From: an uncultured Neglectibacter sp.
GTDB taxonomy: Bacteria; Bacillota; Clostridia; Oscillospirales; Acutalibacteraceae
Assembly: GCA_937958185.1 (NCBI GenBank)
Contig: CALFFN010000019.1
Coordinates: 53,703 to 117,702 of the forward strand
DNA length: 64,000 bases
Direction of reading: 5' to 3'
Under the pieces are notes generated by a model. It saw nothing but the letters and a program-made list of their open reading frames with translations. It was not told the origin of the DNA and ran no database searches. Positions 57,391-64,000 of this stretch are shown here, in pieces. Within the stretch, counting starts at the first letter, position 1. Every line of letters begins with the position of its first letter. Both the position numbers and the translations under genes were made by a program.

Positions 57391-59019
57391 ATGATTGAAA
57401 TAGGAATGAACCAAATCACAAAGAATTTTGGATTTAAGAAGATACTGAACGGCGCCTGTCTGGAGATCATGACCGGAGAGCGCGCCGCTCTGGTGGGAAG
57501 AAATGGCACGGGGAAGTCCACTATTTTGAAGCTTATCGCCGGAGAGGAGCTTCCCGATTCCGGGGAGATCAGCATTCGCCGTGGGGCGACCCTGGGTCTG
57601 CTGGAACAGATCCCTCATTTGCGGGAGCCGGGAAAAACCGTGGGACAGGTGCTGCTGGAGCCTTTCGCAGACGTTCTGGCAGAGGAACAGGAGCTGCGCC
57701 GTTTGGAAAGCCAGATGGCGACTCCGGCAGAGGATTACGACGCTTTGCTGGAACAGTACGCCAAAGCGCAGGAGCGCTACACAGCCCTGGGCGGCTACGA
57801 TATGGAGGAACACACCTCCAGGGTCATTCAGGGCTTTCATTTGGCAGAGCTGCTGGACAGGGAATATAACGTCCTCAGCGGCGGGCAGAAAACCGTGGTC
57901 AATCTGGCAGCAGTGGTGCTGCGCCAGCCGGATATCCTGCTGCTGGACGAGCCCACCAATCACTTGGACGTGAAAACGCTGGAATGGTTCGAGGGCTTCC
58001 TCAGCAAGTACCGGGGCACGGTGCTGATGGTGTCCCACGACCGCTGGTTCCTGGACAAGGTCGCCACCCGCACCTTCATTTTGGAGGGCGGCGAGTGCCA
58101 GTCCTTTGCCGGGAATTACTCCTTCAGCGTAAAAGAGCAGGAGCGGTTGATGCTGCTGGAATTTGAACAGTACAAGAACCAGCAGAGGAAAATCGACGCC
58201 ATGAAAGCAGCCATCAAGCGCTTCCGGGAATGGGGGGCGCTGAACAAGCAGAATCTCTCTTTTTACCGCAAGGCGAAGGAACTGGAAAAGCGGCTGGAAA
58301 AAATGGAGCTTTTGGAGCGTCCCCAATTGGAAAAGCCCAAGGTGCCCATTCAGTTCAGCGGGGCCCGCACCGGCGCGGAGGTGTTGCGGCTGGAAGATTT
58401 TTCTCTGGATTTCGGCGAGCCTGTGATCCTGCTGGAACACGCAGAGCTGCTCATCAGGGAAAAGGATAAGGTCTGTCTCATGGGCGACAACGGCACAGGG
58501 AAAACCTCCCTGCTCCGGGCGCTGTTGGGGGAAAATCCCCGCTATTCCGGGGAAATCACTCTGAATCCCGGGGTGCAGCTGGGATATATCCCGCAGGAGA
58601 TACGCTTCCCCGTGGAGACGGACAGCGTGCTGGAAGCCTTTCGCCGGGAATGCCCCGGCAGCGAGGGGCAGGCGCGGAACCTGCTGGCAAAGTATTTCTT
58701 CACCGGGGAGAACGTGTTCAAGCGCGTGACCGCGCTTTCCGGCGGGGAAAAGGTGCTGCTGAAGCTGGCGATTTTGATGCAGCGCGCGGTGAATTTCCTG
58801 ATCCTGGACGAGCCGACCAACCACATCGACATTGAGACCAGGGAGCTTCTGGAGGACGCCCTTCAGGAATACTCGGGAACCATGCTGTTCGTGTCCCACG
58901 ACCGCTATTTCATCGAGAAGATCGCCACGCGGCTCGCCGTGCTGCGGGAGCACGCCATAGAAAGCTTTGACGGCGGCTATGGGGCGTATCAGGAGTACCG
59001 GCAGAGCAGGAATGCGTAA
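57391..59019 (+). CDS. ABC-F family ATPase (probable ribosome-protection protein)
   Basis: A 542-residue protein with two ATPase domains and no membrane segments, typical of ABC-F factors that bind the ribosomal E site. Walker A motifs are GRNGTGKST and GDNGTGKTS; the signatures are LSGGQKT and LSGGEKV; the inter-domain linker (residues ~245-320) is rich in charged residues, as needed to reach the peptidyl-transferase centre. ATG 57391 follows AAAGGAG. The leader ORF and attenuator suggest antibiotic induction and hence a resistance role, but housekeeping EttA/Uup-like function cannot be excluded. The drug class is not predictable. Confidence 0.88.
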   Translation: MIEIGMNQITKNFGFKKILNGACLEIMTGERAALVGRNGTGKSTILKLIAGEELPDSGEISIRRGATLGLLEQIPHLREPGKTVGQVLLEPFADVLAEEQELRRLESQMATPAEDYDALLEQYAKAQERYTALGGYDMEEHTSRVIQGFHLAELLDREYNVLSGGQKTVVNLAAVVLRQPDILLLDEPTNHLDVKTLEWFEGFLSKYRGTVLMVSHDRWFLDKVATRTFILEGGECQSFAGNYSFSVKEQERLMLLEFEQYKNQQRKIDAMKAAIKRFREWGALNKQNLSFYRKAKELEKRLEKMELLERPQLEKPKVPIQFSGARTGAEVLRLEDFSLDFGEPVILLEHAELLIREKDKVCLMGDNGTGKTSLLRALLGENPRYSGEITLNPGVQLGYIPQEIRFPVETDSVLEAFRRECPGSEGQARNLLAKYFFTGENVFKRVTALSGGEKVLLKLAILMQRAVNFLILDEPTNHIDIETRELLEDALQEYSGTMLFVSHDRYFIEKIATRLAVLREHAIESFDGGYGAYQEYRQSRNA

Positions 59020-59045
59020 ATCGGAAATTTGAACAAATATTTTTT

Positions 59046-59085
59046 GCCCGGCAGACGGCTTCCCTTGCAATCTGCCGGGCATTTT
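59046..59085 (+). terminator. Terminator of the ABC-F gene
   Basis: GCCCGGCAGA pairs with TCTGCCGGGC, followed by ATTTTGC. The -35 of the next promoter lies in its loop. Confidence 0.85.
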
Positions 59086-59093
59086 GCTATACT
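59065..59093 (+). promoter_or_regulatory. Promoter of the GH20-asparaginase operon
   Basis: TTGCAA (59065-59070) and TATACT (59088-59093), spacer 17 bases, nested in the terminator of the preceding gene. Confidence 0.75.
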
Positions 59094-59179
59094 GGAACCA
59101 GAATATGCGGCAGCCTGCACTGCCCGCAAAGCAAAAGGCGGCGTTTTGCCGCGCAGTAGATGAAAAAGGAGTTTTTTTG

Positions 59180-60790
59180 ATGAACCTCATTCCAAAATGC
59201 AACGGACCTGTCCGGCAGACCGGGGAACGCTGCCCTGTTCCCCTTCCCCTGACCTACCGCGGCTATTGCCCCAGCCCCCAGCTGTTCCCTTTGAAGGAGG
59301 ACATCAACGGGCTGCTGTCGCTGGTGCAGGATCAGGCTTTGCCCGCCGAAGGATATTCTCTCACCATTGAACCTGCCGCCATCACCCTGGTGCATTCCGA
59401 CGACCACGGCGCCTTTTACGGCTTGCAGACCCTGTTCCAGCTGTTGGAGGAGGAGAAAGGCTCCCTGCCCTGCGGCGCCTATGAGGACGCGCCCAGGTAC
59501 GGCTACCGCGGCTTCATGCTGGACGTGGGCAGGCATTTCTTCCCTGTGCAGGAAGTGAAAAAGGTCATCGACCAGATGGCGCGGCTGAAGCTGAATACCC
59601 TGCATTGGCACTTGAGCGAGGATCAGGGCTTCCGTATTGAAAGCAAAAAATTCCCCAGGTTGAACGAGATCAGCTCCTGGAGAATGGAAAACGGCAAAAA
59701 GTACGGCGGCTTTTATACGCAGGACGAAATTCGCGAGGTGGTCGCCTATGCTGCGGAGCACCAGATACAGGTCATTCCTGAGATAGACCTTCCCGGTCAC
59801 ACCACGGCGATCGTCGCCGCGTATCCCGAGCTGAGCTGCTCCGGCGAGCCGGCAGAGGTGGTCTGCACCGCCGGGATTTTCCCCCGCATTCTTTGCGCGG
59901 GCAATGAAAAGGTCTACGAGTTCCTGTTCGAGCTGCTGGACGAGGTATGCGCCCTGTTCCCGGCGCCCTATTTCCACATCGGCGGCGACGAAGCCCCCAA
60001 GAGCGAGTGGGAAAAATGTCCCCGCTGCCAGGAGGAGATCAGGAAGCACGGGCTGAACAATGAGGAAGAGCTGCAGGCGCTGTTCACCGCCCGGCTGGCG
60101 GACCTTTTGACGACAAAGGGAAAGTCCATTATTGGCTGGAACGAGATTCTGGATTCCGGCACCATGCGCTCCGACGCCATCGCCCAGTATTGGACGCCCC
60201 AGGGCGCGGAAGCTTCCGCCAGGGAAGTGCCCAAGGGCAGGAAGTTTATTTTCTCCAACGTCAATTCCTTCTACTTTGATTACGACCACGCGCTGGTTAC
60301 CCTCCGCGCCACCTATGGTTATGAGCCTTCTATCCTGCCCGGGCAGGAGATTCCCGCCGCGCAGGTGATGGGTCTGGAAGCGCCGCTGTGGACGGAATAT
60401 GTGGAAACGCCGGAGCGTCTGGAAGAGATGATTTTCCCCCGTATGGCAGCCCTGGCGGAAAACGCCTGGACCCGGGAGAAGGATTTTGAAGACTTCAAGA
60501 CCCGTCTCCATGCCTGGGTACCCTACTGGAAGTCTCAGAATATCAACGCCATGCCGCCGGAGGAAGCGGACTGCCACGGCATAGACAGCGCAGAGCGTGT
60601 TGCCAACGCGGTGGAAGCGCAGCTCAGGCGCTGGGGCACGGACCTGTCCGGCGACACAGCCTTCTTCCTTGAGGGCAAGGACCCTGTAGAGCTGCTCCGC
60701 GGCTTTGTTACAGGTATGGTGTCCAATACCTATACGGCGGAAGAAAAGGAAAAAGTGGTGGAGCTGCTGGTGCAGCGGCTGAAGAAATGA
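59180..60790 (+). CDS. Beta-N-acetylhexosaminidase, GH20
   Basis: A 536-residue glycosidase without signal peptide, so cytoplasmic. Residues ~1-105 are the GH20b domain; the barrel opens YGYRGFMLDVGRHFFPVQEVKKVIDQMARLKLNTLHWHLSEDQGFRIE. The catalytic pair is Asp270-Glu271 in FHIGGDEAPKSEW, using substrate-assisted catalysis by the N-acetyl group. It releases GlcNAc or GalNAc from imported glycan pieces and complements the fucosidase in this window. ATG 59180 follows AAAAAGGAG. It overlaps the asparaginase gene by 4 bases. Confidence 0.93.
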   Translation: MNLIPKCNGPVRQTGERCPVPLPLTYRGYCPSPQLFPLKEDINGLLSLVQDQALPAEGYSLTIEPAAITLVHSDDHGAFYGLQTLFQLLEEEKGSLPCGAYEDAPRYGYRGFMLDVGRHFFPVQEVKKVIDQMARLKLNTLHWHLSEDQGFRIESKKFPRLNEISSWRMENGKKYGGFYTQDEIREVVAYAAEHQIQVIPEIDLPGHTTAIVAAYPELSCSGEPAEVVCTAGIFPRILCAGNEKVYEFLFELLDEVCALFPAPYFHIGGDEAPKSEWEKCPRCQEEIRKHGLNNEEELQALFTARLADLLTTKGKSIIGWNEILDSGTMRSDAIAQYWTPQGAEASAREVPKGRKFIFSNVNSFYFDYDHALVTLRATYGYEPSILPGQEIPAAQVMGLEAPLWTEYVETPERLEEMIFPRMAALAENAWTREKDFEDFKTRLHAWVPYWKSQNINAMPPEEADCHGIDSAERVANAVEAQLRRWGTDLSGDTAFFLEGKDPVELLRGFVTGMVSNTYTAEEKEKVVELLVQRLKK

Positions 60791-61764
60791 AGCGAATCCT
60801 GCTGATCGCCACCGGGGGGACGATCGCTTCCCAAAAAACTGTAGACGGGCTTGTGCCAGGACTTTCCCCGGAGGAGCTTTTGCGCCATGTGCCGGACGCG
60901 GCTTCTTTCTGCCAGGTGGATACCATGCAGCCCCTGAATCTGGACAGCACCAACATTCTGCCGGAGCACTGGCTACTGCTGGCAAAGAGCATGGAAGAGC
61001 GCTATGAGAAGTACGACGGCTTTGTGATCTGTCACGGCACGGACACGCTGGCATATACAGCCGCGGCGCTTTCTTATCTCATTCGTCACACAAGGAAGCC
61101 CATTGTCCTTACCGGGGCGCAGAAGCCCATCGACCAGGAGGACACCGACGCCCGGCAGAATCTGCTGGACAGCCTGCGTTATGCCTGCGACGGTGACAGC
61201 GGGGTGTGTATCGTGTTCGGCGGGCATGTCATCGCCGGGACAAGGGCGCGGAAAACCCGGACGAAAAGCTACAACGCCTTTTCCAGCATCAATTTCCCGG
61301 ACCTTGCGGAGATACGCGACCAGCGGGTGGTACGGTTCATTCCCTGCGCCGAGCAGGGAGAGCCGGAATTTACCCATACCCTGAATACAAATGTGGTGCT
61401 GCTGAAGCTGATCCCCGGTCTCCCGGTGGGGGCGTTTTCCGCCGCCGGCAGGCTGTGCGACGGGCTGATTATTGAAAGCTACGGCGTGGGCGGCATTCCC
61501 GACCCTTACCTCCATGAGCTGGACGCTCTGGTGCAGGCGGGCAAGACCGTGGTCATGGCAACGCAGGTTCCTCAGGAGGGCAGCGACCTGTCCGTGTATC
61601 AGGTGGGGCACCGCTTGAAAGAGCGCTACCAGCTCTTGGAGCCCTACGACATGACGCTGGAATCCACCGTGACAAAGCTGATGTGGGTGCTGGGGCAGTC
61701 CAATGACAGAGACGAAATCCGCCGCCTGTTTTACACCCCCGTCAACTATGACCTGCTGTTCTAG
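60787..61764 (+). CDS. ansA: L-asparaginase, type I
   Basis: A 325-residue asparaginase, cytoplasmic since it has no signal. The nucleophile Thr lies in IATGGTIAS and the second catalytic Thr-Asp in VICHGTDTLAYTAAALSYL, both diagnostic. It converts asparagine to aspartate and ammonia. It starts inside the stop of the GH20 gene (ATGA), so the two are coupled. Pairing with a hexosaminidase could reflect glycan-linked asparagine (GlcNAc-Asn) use, which is speculative. Confidence 0.93.
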   Translation: MKRILLIATGGTIASQKTVDGLVPGLSPEELLRHVPDAASFCQVDTMQPLNLDSTNILPEHWLLLAKSMEERYEKYDGFVICHGTDTLAYTAAALSYLIRHTRKPIVLTGAQKPIDQEDTDARQNLLDSLRYACDGDSGVCIVFGGHVIAGTRARKTRTKSYNAFSSINFPDLAEIRDQRVVRFIPCAEQGEPEFTHTLNTNVVLLKLIPGLPVGAFSAAGRLCDGLIIESYGVGGIPDPYLHELDALVQAGKTVVMATQVPQEGSDLSVYQVGHRLKERYQLLEPYDMTLESTVTKLMWVLGQSNDRDEIRRLFYTPVNYDLLF

Positions 61765-61833
61765 CTGTACTTTGAAAAGAGAAGCTTTGTCGAATCGTGT
61801 CGAACGAAACTGCGAGAAATTTCCAGTTTTTTG

Positions 61834-61862
61834 TTGACATCTTTTGTATTGTTTGGTAAAAT
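61834..61862 (+). promoter_or_regulatory. Promoter of the second zinc-ribbon/lipoprotein module
   Basis: TTGACA and TAAAAT with a 17-base spacer, identical hexamers and spacing to the first module's promoter. The leader is ~145 bases. Confidence 0.85.
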
Positions 61863-62012
61863 AGCTACAAGAAGAAAGTTTGCGTGAAATTTCTAAAATA
61901 AATATTTCACTGTGTCTATTTTCCAGAAATGGCACAGTACCGCGGTTTATAGTATTACAAGCTGCTTTCTTCGTTCCGACCTTCATTACAAAAAATAAAA
62001 AAGAGAGGAACG

Positions 62013-62252
62013 ATGTACATGCAAGCAAAGAAAATCCTGTCCCTGCTGTTGGTGCTGGCGCTGGCTCTGGCGATTTTTGCCCTGCCCGCCGCCGCAGAAA
62101 CCCACGACCATGACGGCTGCGCCGATTGCGCCGCCGAAAGTGTCATCATGCGCAGACCGCCGGCTGTTATGTGCCCTTATTGTGCCATTCGTTGCAATTA
62201 TAATGCGGCGACGAAAATTCATACTTGCCCGGAATGTGGCTGGCACACCTAA
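62013..62252 (+). CDS. Small secreted zinc-ribbon protein
   Basis: A 79-residue paralogue of the protein at 4437-4682. The signal peptide (LSLLLVLALALAIFALPAAAE) is the same but for one residue, and the mature part also starts ETHDHDGCA. Then the sequences diverge: two CxxC pairs, CPYCA and CPECG, spaced by 16 residues keep a zinc-ribbon layout. The start is ATG 62013 or ATG 62019, both near AGAGAGGAA. It is followed by a perfect hairpin and the lipoprotein gene. Function unknown; metal binding is inferred. Confidence 0.78.
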   Translation: MYMQAKKILSLLLVLALALAIFALPAAAETHDHDGCADCAAESVIMRRPPAVMCPYCAIRCNYNAATKIHTCPECGWHT

Positions 62253-62276
62253 TGATATTTTAAGTTTATTCGCAAA

Positions 62277-62310
62277 GCACAGGTATGGTAAGCGCTTACC
62301 ATACCTGTGC
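62277..62310 (+). other. Intercistronic perfect palindrome in the second module
   Basis: A 34-base perfect palindrome (each arm 17 bases, starting GCACAGGTATGG) between the zinc-ribbon and lipoprotein genes, at the same place as the hairpin 4386-4411. Confidence 0.85.
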
Positions 62311-62333
62311 CGCTTTATAGGAGGTGTTTTTGA

Positions 62334-63833
62334 TTGACCAAAAAGAAGAAACAGCACTTTTCTATATTTATGCGTATGATTTTGACGATATTTCTATTTG
62401 TTACTTTTACAGGCTGTCGGGAAAAAGAATCCAACAAGCTAAGAATACTGGTGGATCTTCGTGATGTCGATTTCGTTTCTTCTGAGCCGGAAAATCTACG
62501 CCGCGCGCTTAAATCCAAAGGAGAGCTAGACCCTGACACTTTGGAAATAGAGCTTTTACCAACGGAAGAAGCGGAGCGAACGGTGAGACTCCGTGCGTTA
62601 CGGACAGAGATCATGTCCGGGGGCGGTCCCGATGTTTTTCTTATGACCTGCAATTTTTCCGGCTGGCGTTCTGGACGGGGAATTTATAGACCTAATTCAG
62701 GAGATGGGAAAGACCCGTTTGAGCAGGAAAGGCTGTTTAGCGATGTGGAAAAATGCATGGAAAACCACTTTTTCTTTCCTTTGGACAACTTCTTTGAAAA
62801 AGCGAAATATTTTGACCCGGACATGATACTTCCGGCAGTTTTGGAAGCAGGAAAGACCGACGAGGGACAAATGGTTCTGCCTATTACCTTTACGTTTCCG
62901 ATTGCTGTGTACCAGAAAGATATCGTTCAGCCGCAGGGAGAACTTCCGACATCTTGGCAAGCGGCAGCTGATAGCTCCAATCGTGCCGCACAAAAGGCAT
63001 ATGGTGTGGCTGCATGGAACCAGTTCAGTGACATTTTTCCAAGGTTGTCTGATACCTCCGGCTGGGGGCTGACAGTTACAAAAGAAGAATTGACACAAAG
63101 AGTAAAAGAAGCGGTGAAGCTGTGCGATTTTAATCTCTTGACAATGATGGAAACAGCAGCAGATAATCTGCCCAAACTTCTTGAGTATGATGAATATATC
63201 AATTACGCAGAGAAAGTGGCGGCTTCTCCCTTCCCAGCAGAAGAATTTGGCGGCTTTCTTTCAGAACGCTCGATAGATTATTACAATATATCGTTTTGGT
63301 CTCCGGGAATTTATGATTACCGCTGGGAAACAAAAAAATGCAGCCAGATAATAGAACCAATTTATAATACAGCAGGTGGCGTGACGGCTGGTATCACCAC
63401 CTATGCCAGCATTAACCGAAATACGAAACACCCGGAGGAAGCCTTTCGGGTCTTGGACACTTTATTTTGTATAGATGTTCAAAACGGACAAGGCTCTACA
63501 CCGGAAGCACAATCAGATATGAAATTTCAAACCTTAGCTCTTCGCGGCAGTTACGGAATTCCATCTCGAAATGACTTGTTGAAAGATCATACCTTGGCTT
63601 TTCAGATGGAGTATAGTTCACGAATGAGCATTGTTCCCGGACCGAACGAAGAATTATTCTCCGAATACACTGCCCTGCGGAGTGAAGTGACCCACGCGCG
63701 GTTCTACGGCGCATTAGACCAGGAGCTGCAAACCATGTACGAAGCCTGTCTGGAAGCGGAAAACGACGAGGAAATTGAAAAAATCGTCTCCCAATCCTAC
63801 GACACCATGCTGATGATCTTAGCGGAAAGCTAG
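62334..63833 (+). CDS. Orphan solute-binding-like lipoprotein of the zinc-ribbon module
   Basis: A 499-residue paralogue of the protein at 2934-4361. The signal is hydrophobic residues ~12-25 with lipobox FTGC (Cys28). Shared blocks are LRILVDL, RLRALRTEIMSGGGPDVFLM, QMVLPITFTFPIAVY, AYGVAAWNQFSDIF and GGVTAGITTYASINRNT; the last ~70 residues are close to identical, while the middle differs widely. The start is TTG 62334 with AGGAGGTG eight bases upstream. No transporter partner genes follow. The ligand is unknown. Confidence 0.78.
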   Translation: MTKKKKQHFSIFMRMILTIFLFVTFTGCREKESNKLRILVDLRDVDFVSSEPENLRRALKSKGELDPDTLEIELLPTEEAERTVRLRALRTEIMSGGGPDVFLMTCNFSGWRSGRGIYRPNSGDGKDPFEQERLFSDVEKCMENHFFFPLDNFFEKAKYFDPDMILPAVLEAGKTDEGQMVLPITFTFPIAVYQKDIVQPQGELPTSWQAAADSSNRAAQKAYGVAAWNQFSDIFPRLSDTSGWGLTVTKEELTQRVKEAVKLCDFNLLTMMETAADNLPKLLEYDEYINYAEKVAASPFPAEEFGGFLSERSIDYYNISFWSPGIYDYRWETKKCSQIIEPIYNTAGGVTAGITTYASINRNTKHPEEAFRVLDTLFCIDVQNGQGSTPEAQSDMKFQTLALRGSYGIPSRNDLLKDHTLAFQMEYSSRMSIVPGPNEELFSEYTALRSEVTHARFYGALDQELQTMYEACLEAENDEEIEKIVSQSYDTMLMILAES

Positions 63834-63882
63834 GCAAAATATCAAATACCCAAACAGGAAAGGAAACAGCGATCGACCGTAA

Positions 63883-63921
63883 AAAAGGGAAGCTTTGCCA
63901 ATTTGGCGAAGCTTCCCTTTT
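63883..63921 (+). terminator. Terminator of the second module
   Basis: AAAAGGGAAGCTT pairs with AAGCTTCCCTTTT around GCCAATTTGGC, ~50 bases after the stop. A second hairpin (ATCCCCCGG / CCGGGGGAGAT) follows at 63946-63971. Confidence 0.85.
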
Positions 63922-64000
63922 AGTGGCGCCATGAGGCGAAATAAATCCCCCGGTTTTACCGGGGGAGATAAAAAAGCGGAGCAAAAGAAATAACCACCGA

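Noticed and set aside
57247..59202. A 651-codon frame antisense to the ABC-F gene
   Set aside because: Covers a gene with intact Walker and signature motifs on the other strand; no family features.

Overview
The window looks like a chromosomal stretch from a strictly anaerobic, GC-rich Gram-positive gut bacterium of the Clostridia, most likely Oscillospirales/Ruminococcaceae. Evidence is sequence-internal: strong AGGAGG-type ribosome binding sites, sigma-A promoters of the TTGACA-17-TATAAT type, Gram-positive LexA boxes, a T-box leader, LL-diaminopimelate aminotransferase (dapL), type III glutamine synthetase, SLH-domain surface protein, GH29 and GH20 glycosidases. No rRNA, tRNA, transposase, phage or CRISPR array was seen.

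Layout. 1-5 kb: the tail of an orphan solute-binding-like lipoprotein, cyclophilin, xth, sirtuin, and a module made of a small secreted zinc-ribbon protein plus another member of the same lipoprotein family. 5-9 kb: a LexA-controlled repair operon (dinB, RidA, radical SAM repair protein, TIGR03915). 9-18.4 kb, mostly minus strand: an MBOAT/DHHW acyltransferase pair, rsgA with a short leader ORF, a lipoprotein, a MATE pump with divergent TetR regulator, a purine permease and a MerR regulator. 18.5-21 kb: a polar amino acid ABC transporter. 21-24.3 kb: a T-box leader in front of a three-domain HTH-cupin-acyl-CoA synthetase, with a duplicated 3' scar. 24.4-28.6 kb: GNAT, HdeD-like protein and a FecBCD-type transporter. 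28.7-37.2 kb: metY with a small upstream ORF, alpha-fucosidase, cutC, a transglutaminase-fold protein, nitroreductase and another orphan sugar-binding lipoprotein. 37.2-42 kb: a leucine-rich-repeat/SLH surface protein and glnN. 42.3-52.3 kb: carA, a Nudix gene, carB fused to a diaminopimelate-epimerase-like domain, a lipoprotein, a LURP-one-like protein, dapF and pyrG. 52.4-56.7 kb: GrpB, dapL, an AraD-like epimerase, GNAT and an FKBP lipoprotein. 56.7-61.8 kb: a three-copy non-coding repeat, an ABC-F gene with a leader-ORF attenuator, GH20 hexosaminidase and asparaginase. 61.8-64 kb: a second complete zinc-ribbon/lipoprotein module.

How the genes work together. dapF and dapL serve lysine/peptidoglycan precursor synthesis; carA, carB and pyrG serve pyrimidine synthesis; glnN supplies glutamine to both CarA and PyrG. 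The glycosidases, fucosidase and transporters suit life on host glycans and peptides.

Most notable: (1) a recurring two-gene secreted module (zinc-ribbon protein plus orphan lipoprotein) with the same promoter spacing, a long leader and an intercistronic hairpin, the lipoprotein genes having nearly identical 3' ends in three copies; (2) a CarB-DapF fusion in which both DapF catalytic cysteines are replaced, next to an intact dapF; (3) a T-box upstream of an acyl-CoA synthetase that carries its own HTH and cupin domains; (4) a leader-ORF attenuator at an ABC-F gene. Functions were assigned by reading motifs; no database search was run.
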